Shown here: piece after piece, positions 57,167-64,000 of the stretch
How positions within the stretch are numbered: the first letter of the stretch is position 1
Layout: every line of letters starts with the position of its first letter
Assembly: GCF_001653235.2 (NCBI RefSeq)
Contig: NC_035794.1
Coordinates: forward strand, 806,001 to 870,000
Reading direction: 5' to 3'
Length of the DNA stretch: 64,000 bases
Source: Pochonia chlamydosporia 170
Taxonomy: Eukaryota; Ascomycota; Sordariomycetes; Hypocreales; Clavicipitaceae
Translations under genes and position numbers: made by a program
Notes under the pieces: generated by a model
What the model saw: the letters and a program-made list of their open reading frames with translations, nothing else
Told to the model about the DNA's origin: nothing
The model's database searches: none

Positions 57167-58140
57167 TCACCCCATCGGCATCAACCGCCCATCCACCCCC
57201 TCAAACTCCTCCTCCTCCTCCTCATCGTCATCCTCATCCTCCCCCCCAAACCCCGACTCAATCTCCAGCTTCCTCAACCGCCGCCTCATCTCGTCCCTCC
57301 TTACGCACTGCCACCGCACCAGCGCCGCCGACGCATGCACCTTGAACCCATACACCCGCGGCACGTACCTCTCCACGCTCTTGCTCGGTATCAGCGCCGG
57401 ATACACCTGGAAGATGATGTTGTGGAACGAGGTGCCGAAGTAGGCGCCGTCGATGGTGGCGTGCCGGCTGGACTTGGGGTTGTATATGTCTTCGCAGCGG
57501 GCGCAGAAGAGCTTCACGGGCTTGAGGTTGGGGATGTCGCTGAGGCCCATGGGGAGGAGGGGGTGCGAGTGGCAGTTTACGCGGGGGCATTTTCCGAATT
57601 CGGCTTTTTTGTATTTATCGAGCTGGGGGGGTTAGCATGTGCATAGTAAATCATGGATATATGGTGTAGTGTGGTGGGTTCGTGAATGGTGTTGTGGCGT
57701 GGATATATGATAGATTCGTGGATGGTGTAGATTCGTAATGTATGCCAGCAAAAAGAGGGGGAAAACATACCATCTTCCCTAACCCCCTCGTCGTAACGAT
57801 ATACCTCGCATGCACCAGTCCGTACAGATGCCTCGCCGACTTCTCAATCGTCTCGCGCATCTCATCATCGCAATCCAGGTCAAACACATCCGTCACCAGA
57901 TCCAACGCATACTGGTAGTACTGGACCTCCGTGTTCAGACCCGTCAGGTTGAACCGGTCGGTGAGGTACTCCTCATCGATTTCGCAAAAGTATTCGTTGC
58001 CGCGGGACGAGATGAACTGCTGCGCGTTAGAAAGCCCATCCACCCGCCAATTCGAACTGTGTAAGGCCCTAAAAAGAACGTACCCAGTCGCGCCAGTAGC
58101 TCGTGTAGTCGCTGTCCGACTCGCTGACGTAGTCGTCCAT
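57167..58140 (-). CDS. Casein kinase II regulatory (beta) subunit
   Basis: Three exons (58140-58084, 58016-57771, 57622-57167; introns of 67 and 148 nt) encode 252 residues. The acidic start MDDYVSESDSDYTSYWRDW leads into FISSRGNEYFCEIDEEYLTD and RFNLTGL, the signature of CK2-beta. The helical domain (ETIEKSARHLYGLVHARYI) follows, then the zinc-binding dimer domain with Cys113, Cys118, Cys141 and Cys144 (CPRVNC ... CARC) and the PKSSRHATIDGAYFGTSF segment. The tail adds an acidic run of Glu/Asp (about residues 228-243), encoded by a CTC-type repeat. CK2-beta dimers assemble and direct the CK2 kinase tetramer in nucleus and cytosol. The first intron ends in a tandem acceptor (CAGCAG); the family alignment favours the second, giving DWFISS rather than DWQFISS. 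Confidence 0.95.
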
Positions 58141-58447
58141 CATGATGTTGTGCCGCCGGGGGGGTGTTGGTGTGGTTGGTGATGGGAGGTTTGGTGTTGT
58201 GGAGGCTGGTGGTCATGGTGGGGTTGCGGATGGCGATAACGTGACTGACTATTTGGCTGGCGATATACCACCACATCCACGGACATCAACTCTACCATCG
58301 TCAACAAAGGTTAAGTTACGGGAATTGTCTAATCATAACTTTATATGCAATAATGGTATTCGCTAGTTAACCGCATAATCCAAGACACCGCCTTTAGTTG
58401 CATAAATTACCGTCCCATCCCTCCCATACTCATACACGCCTTGCTGG
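58141..58447. other. CK2-beta promoter region
   Basis: About 300 bp between the RIC1 stop and the CK2-beta start codon, though RIC1 lies upstream on the same strand. It must hold the CK2-beta promoter and the RIC1 3' end. A G/T-rich strand bias is visible at 58150-58230; no clear TATA box. Confidence 0.55.
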
Positions 58448-61400
58448 CTATGGCGACCGAGATCCATTGAACGGACTGGCAGTCGAACCAACACTAGATA
58501 CATCACTCGCCGATGGCAAGTCAGACTCGGTTTCGTCATCTTCATCTCTGCTGCCTCTTCTAGAACCATTGGGAACCCGAGCCCCCGGAATCTCCAACCG
58601 ACTCCTTATCTGTTCCGTGGCTTGCTCCTGTTTCCGCCCCATGTTCACCATTTCCATGACTTCCTTGAGGATTTCGCCTGTCTCGTCCATGGCCGCTAAG
58701 AAGCGAGCCAGTTCTTTGCACAGCTCCCAGTCCCCTTCTTGGATCGCCCTCGATAAGACACGCACCGACTGGTCCGTCGATGATTCCAACTCCTCTAGTG
58801 TGTGCAGCACAATCAGGTAGCCGCCTGCGGTTTTGAGTGAGCCCCGTTGCAATGACTCCTCAAAAAGTTCCTGTACTGGCGGCAGGTACGCAAATAATGT
58901 CTTCCACTGTCGAACTTCCGTCTTCCGCGTGCACTGCAACACCACGTCGAGATACTCTTTAGATGATGCAGATAAGAGTGATAACACCCGAGGAAGAACA
59001 GCGTCTTCCGGTTTGGGACACGTATCTGCCTCCTCGTCTAGTACACGGTGTAGCAAAATTTCCAGTCCATGTGACAGGTACTCCAGGTTTTGATACTGTT
59101 CGCAAAGCTCTCCCGCTTCAATCGTCCTGCCTTGCCGCAGGTAAAATCGTAGAATCTCAGGCAGAAATAGATGTGTCTAATCAGTCAGTGTCAGTCGTTT
59201 AACTCCCTCCCACAATCATACAGCAACTTACCCTTATGGCGAAATGAAAAAAGGAAAAGGTCACATCTCGCCTCTGGACCAAGTCTGATTCAACACCCAA
59301 AATGATGCCCTTTTCCAGCAATACGGAGAGCGGGTAAAAGTCCACAGGAATAGAAACTGGCGCCGGAAGGTCCCTGCCGCCGCCATCGCCCGAGGCGCCT
59401 TCTAGCAGCTCGTTAATGTTGGTCCAAGCCTTCACCTCCATACCATCAAACACCCAGAGCGAATCCTTCAATGCTGGCGGGCCACGTCGAAGGGATGGAT
59501 CGTCCGACAAGTGGGCAACATTGAGCAAGGGCTGGTCCCTCATACTGGCGTGGTACTCCACGTTTTGAGCAATAATGCGCATGTCGTACTTCAACTGGCC
59601 GTCGTCATTGAGCGAAGGGCTCAGCAGGACAAGTTTCCCATCTACCAAGAATATCACAGAGGCTACAGCCACATCCTGAGACGGGTCCCCATCTACCATC
59701 TGAGACTCGGGTAATATCCAGCTAAGCCCCCGAACTCTGGCAGGAGATCGCACTATGCCATGGAACGCAATCTGCCCCACTTGAACGAGGCGAACGGAAT
59801 CAGACCACGGCGTGAATATGAAATGGTACAAGAGATTCTCATATGTATAGACGAGTAGGGAGTCTTCGCCAGACGTAGTGACAAGCACAACGGGCGCGGG
59901 GATCTGCTGCCGAAATAGTACGTGGGACATGTCGAGTGGCGTTTCTCTCGAGAACAGCCGTAGCTCGTAATTCCTGTTGCTTTCAACAGCAGCGACAAGA
60001 ATATGCTGGTACCAGCACATACCGCCTCGGACTTGAAATTCGTTTTCCATGGCTTCAGTTGTAAATGTCTTCCACCGGCCGCTGTTGACACTGTAATGTG
60101 CAAGGCCACGGCGACCGGCAACTCCGACGTATCGACCATCAGCAGATATGACGGTCTGCCGAATGGGCCACTGATTCAATAGATAGGTTGGAGGCACCCT
60201 GGCCGTGTGCCACAGAAAGGGTTCGGCAGAAATGCTCGTCATATCAGGGAGGTCGTATCCTCTGTACACCATAACTGCAGAGGGAGTCTGAAGAACGGTC
60301 CGAAAGACGTTGGCCTCGTTGTAGCACCCTGTAACTGCATTCTTGGCCATCTCAAGACTCCAAATAGCTTCATGTTGAGGCCCTGCAAGCAATATCTCAG
60401 ATCCGCCTCCAATCCACGACGCTGACGACACTCCGGTGAGCCACTGCTCATCATTGCCGCTGGAAATGCCCTGATCGGCTCCAAAACTGTTGCTGCCCAG
60501 TTTTCCAAACATACTCCACGTCGACCATCCCTTCTCGAATCCAGCAAAAAGACAATAGCCGTCAGGGGAATAGCACAAGGATGTGAAAGCTCCAGCAGCA
60601 ACGTGGGATACAGGGATCCTATGTTTATGCGAGAGGACGATGTTCCCCGAGTAATCTCGAACCGAGTATACGTAAACGGTCCCATCGGCACATCCCACCG
60701 CAATCAGTGAAAATCGAGCATTGATGACAGCCTTGACGGCAAAATTTTCTGAGGACTCAGGAATGTGGAAGCAATAACCTTTGAAAAGACGCTTGGCGTC
60801 CGCATTTTCAGAGTCGATGTCTCCCTTCAGCTGTTGCCGTTGTACTGCGTACGCTCGTCCGTCGCTGGTGATCCAGGTTGCCAAATTCATGGGCCTGTCA
60901 TATGTCATCTCCTTTATAGACGCCTTCTTCTCCACCCATCCCATCTTGCTCACAATTTCCGTTCTTGTTTGGTTGCCTGTGCTGTCTGGCGTCCATCGGA
61001 TGCATTGAACTGCGGCGGGCTTTCTGGTCGCCACCATCAGTTCATCATCCAGCGCTAGAGCACTTTCAATGCCGGCATCAATCTTAATCACCATTCGAAA
61101 TCGGACACTGACGTCACGGACCCCGGACCCCTCTCCCGGGCCCCAAAGGATAAGATCTCCTCTCAGTGCTGCTTGAGGCCCGATGAGGCTTTGCTTCCGC
61201 CGTTGGACGTTGTGATAGTTTGGAAACTGAGGTTTGTAGACGCACGATTCGCCATCGGTCGCTATTGAGTATGTGATGAGGTAACCCCTGGAGGTATGAA
61301 CCACCAATATGGCCGAGTCTGGACGTAATAGGAGGTCGACATTGGTTCCGTAGGATTGAATAGAGGATTCGGATCGTACGACGACTGCAAGTATTACGGT

Positions 61401-61867
61401 AGGCTACTTCATGTTAGGGTGATACCAGCCTACTCGTGGGAACGGATTGCAAGGGGCTATCGCACCTTGGTTTGCCATAAAGTAATACTCGTTGCAGTTA
61501 TGACACCAAACAGGTGACCGGTGCGGGCAACTGCCAAAGCAAGTACAGGATCCTTCAATGGGACTGAAGCTTTTCGGTTCGAATCGTCCGAGGGTGATGG
61601 GCTTTTGCTAGAAGGGAGTAGATCGTCTTCCAAGATGGGTTGGACAACCGGAGTTGCTGGGGTCAAAGGCGTCGGCGGGGGTAGGATGTCGACCTCTTCG
61701 TGTGCCGCCGCCGCTGAAGCTCGTGGCTGTCCATCTTGACCAAGCGATGAGGATGAGCTTGACCCGTCGGGTTGTTGTAAGCCATCGTATGAGACGAAGA
61801 GGTTGAGGTCTGGGGTTCGGCTGCTGCTGGTGGCATAGATGCGCGGAGTGCCGATGGGCCAATACAT
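58448..61867 (-). CDS. RIC1: Rab GEF complex subunit RIC1
   Basis: Three exons (61867-61466, 61403-59232, 59176-58448; introns of 62 and 55 nt) encode 1100 residues. The start MYWPIGTPRIYATSSSR is the family's standard N-terminus. WD40-like blades follow (LALAVARTGHLFGVIT, LVVHTSRGYLITYS, SLIAVGCADGTVYVYSVRDY, FTSLCYSPDGYCLFAGFEKG, YVGVAGRRGLAHYS). The C-terminal RIC1 alpha-helical domain starts near residue 850 (LPEILRFYLRQGR, LEYLSHGLEILLHRVLDEEA). In yeast, Ric1 with Rgp1 is the exchange factor for the Rab Ypt6 at the Golgi, acting in endosome-to-Golgi retrieval; Rgp1 is not in this window. A Pro/Ser/Asp-rich insertion at about residues 35-105 lies between early blades. The Met at 61867 is chosen over one 27 bp upstream by homology. 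Confidence 0.93.
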
Positions 61868-63797
61868 GACAGCCGCGGGTCCTTGACGGACCACCTACAC
61901 GCAGGTTTCGAGGGAGAAGTTGAGACTATTGCGCTTTTCCGGTCATCTCTGTGTGGTGGTTCCCATTGGGCTAAGGATGATTTGATATCATGGGAGATGC
62001 GCGGATGATGGTAAGCTGGTGATGGATGGAGCTTGCTGATGGATGGTGGAGTTGGAGGTCAAGACAGGCACATTGGAGGCAAGCATCAGGAGCTCCAGTC
62101 CTTCCAGAGTCCAGAGTCCAGATAAAAGTGGGTCTGAATCGGAAGGATTGATTACATAAGACACATTGTTGCACAAGGACAAACTGCACTTTGTGCAGTC
62201 CAAGTGGACATGATGAACATGGTTAGATACTGATTCGATAGGATTATTTTGCATAGATGTTGTAGCCTTTGAATTTTCAAATTGGTGTTCTGATGGAATT
62301 TTTGTTTCGCAGTGGGTCGCCAGGAAATGAGTTAGTCGATGTCCAGATGTATGGTATTGCTAGAAGTTGGTTATGAATTGCAAGCTAGACTGATCATTTG
62401 GCCAGTAGTTGCATCTTCTATCTTGAGGAGCATCATAATGCCAATATCAACGGCGTGTGTCATCGTAGCACCGGGACATGGCAAGCGGTTTGTTGGACAT
62501 TTGGATCATGCATTGTAAAGTACTACTTTCAACAGCCACACACATCCCGTCAATATACCAAGCCTACCATTGGCTCTTGTTGTCTACTCCTATGACAGCA
62601 ACTATGAAACATTGGCCAACAAAGAGCCGTTGCATTACTCGAGTGTGCATTGAAAAGCTTACTACAATCCTGTATGTTGCATGCAAGTGTGTAATTGATT
62701 CGCCCGGAGGAAAGTGGGTCCTGGAAGACGAGACAACAACTTTGGCGGGGTGAAATGTTTGGGCGGCGGCGGGGGAGACGGGATGCGGCATACGGCAGGT
62801 TGCAGACGGATCGCCGACTGGATGTGTATGACATGACACATTCCGGAACCCAGATCAGTGTGTCCTGTTGTGTTGCGTGTTCTCAGCAAGCAATATCATG
62901 TCGGTCAAGACAGCTGTTACACGCAGTGTCAATCTTGCAGGGCGTGGGTGTTATCTCAGTCCTATCAAACGAGATTCTGTGTCATGTCTTTGTGACAAAC
63001 AGCATGTAAGTCGTGTTCCGGCAGGCATCCCTTCACTTCAAAGGAGGACCATTGAAAACAATACATCGTACACAATGTTACAGTCTCTATTTCTCTCATA
63101 TTAATACAAAATTGATTACAAGCAGCCAAAACACCGACAACGGCACATATACGCCCATAGGGCGCGCCGTATGTACGTAATAAAAGAGACCAGGTGACCC
63201 GTTGTTGCAAACCATCCGGCCTCCCGCCCCCGCAACTTTTTCATGCCAATCGACGGCATTGGCGCCGCAATGGTCAAGCAGCTCCGCTCCCCCAGCATCA
63301 AAGGGCAGCACTGGACCAACCGGGGGCCCATCAACGGGGGCCACTAGTGTTGTCTCTGCTGGACACAGGCTTTACGAGGGCCCTGAAGTGGTGCCAGGAG
63401 CTGCTGGAGGGCGCAAAGCCCGTTCCATGCGCACGCTGATGTGGATAATTGCGGCTAGGATCGGTGGCCTGCCGACGCCGGAGCCCGGAGTCCAAGCGCC
63501 GTGGTCACCGAACACCTGCCTGCCACCCCGTAAAAGGCAAGAACGACTTGCACTTGGAACCTTCACCACACTTTTGTTCTTTCCTCCTCCATTCTCGTTA
63601 TCTTTCTTATCTTTGCATTTTTGCAACTGGCCGGATTGCACAAGACACCACAATTTTTCAAACTCTTGTCCTTGCTCACCTCTTCTCCCCATCCACGGGC
63701 ATTCTGTTGCTGCATAGCCCATACTCGCCACCACTGCTGTCAGTACACGCGCACTTACACTTACACTTCCTACCACGCTGACATCAGTCCCAGAAAC
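61868..63797. other. Divergent intergenic region, no gene seen
   Basis: About 1.9 kb between RIC1 and the gene at the right edge, transcribed in opposite directions. The last 250 bp before 63798 are strongly pyrimidine-rich (TTTCCTCCTCC and similar), as in fungal promoters and leaders. No other feature was recognised. Confidence 0.55.
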
Positions 63798-64000
63798 ATG
63801 CCGGTTGCCACACCCCACACCGCCATGGGTGACCAGCACCACCACCAATCACAGCCGCATCAGAATGGTGTAAACGGTCACAATGCTGCCAATGGAACCA
63901 AGAATGGAGTTACATCAGGCTCGTCCATCATCGACGAGATTCTAGCCAGAAGAGCCAAGGCCGGAAAGCTTGTTGCTGGAGTTGCTGCTGCCTCAGACAG
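63798..64000 (+). CDS. 5' end of a gene cut by the window edge
   Basis: An open frame begins at 63798 and runs off the window after 67 codons. It opens with a His/Asn/Gly-rich low-complexity leader (DQHHHQSQPHQNGVNGHN) followed by SSIIDEILARRAKAGKLVAG and VAAASD. The last part resembles the start of fungal aromatic aminotransferases (Aro8 type), where a DEILARR..AGKLVAG segment precedes the PLP-enzyme body. This is a weak recollection, since no catalytic domain is in view. The strong pyrimidine-rich leader upstream supports a real start here. A second Met nine codons later is an alternative. Confidence 0.55.
   Translation, partial: MPVATPHTAMGDQHHHQSQPHQNGVNGHNAANGTKNGVTSGSSIIDEILARRAKAGKLVAGVAAASD

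Overview
The window reads as euchromatic nuclear DNA of a filamentous ascomycete, most likely a Sordariomycete of the Hypocreales. The evidence is short GT..AG introns (50-150 nt) with CTAAC or CTGAC branch sites, CT-rich leaders, fungus-only families (DUF3824, a Zn2Cys6 regulator, fungal acetate kinase) and TACCTAGGTA-type palindromes between genes. No transposon, CRISPR array, virus or secondary-metabolite cluster was recognised, and there is no AT-rich RIP-like DNA. Species cannot be named from this sequence alone. Exon coordinates were worked out by hand from splice signals, frame and family alignment; for every multi-exon gene but one the exon sum is a multiple of three.

Layout. 0-9 kb: a DUF3824 protein, an intron-containing tRNA-Arg(ACG), then two splicing factors head to head, CLF1/Crooked-neck and PRP31, sharing a 371-bp promoter. 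9-21 kb: a possible tiny secreted peptide, an alpha/beta hydrolase of the chloroperoxidase type, and a 10.3-kb stretch with no convincing gene that leads up to a two-finger C2H2 regulator. 23-30 kb, all on the minus strand: a secreted, probably membrane-anchored BPL_N/GATase1-like protein, acetate kinase, and a four-exon unknown protein. 33-42 kb: a phosphate-type MFS transporter faces a six-exon gene that joins a basic, cysteine/histidine-containing N-terminal region to an omega-like glutathione transferase; behind it lies a Zn2Cys6 regulator with a reading-frame break just after the zinc cluster. 45-53 kb: THO subunit Tho3/TEX1, a B-type mitotic cyclin, and mitochondrial ribosomal protein uL2m. 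55-64 kb: a PAP2 lipid phosphatase, the casein kinase II regulatory subunit, the Rab GEF subunit RIC1, and the start of a gene cut by the window edge.

Most genes are housekeeping (splicing, mRNA export, cell cycle, kinase regulation, trafficking, mitochondrial translation). They do not form one pathway, apart from the CLF1/PRP31 pair. The least ordinary items are the zinc-finger-like/GST fusion, the frame break in its neighbour, a stop-free in-frame intron in PRP31, and the long gene-poor region upstream of the C2H2 gene.
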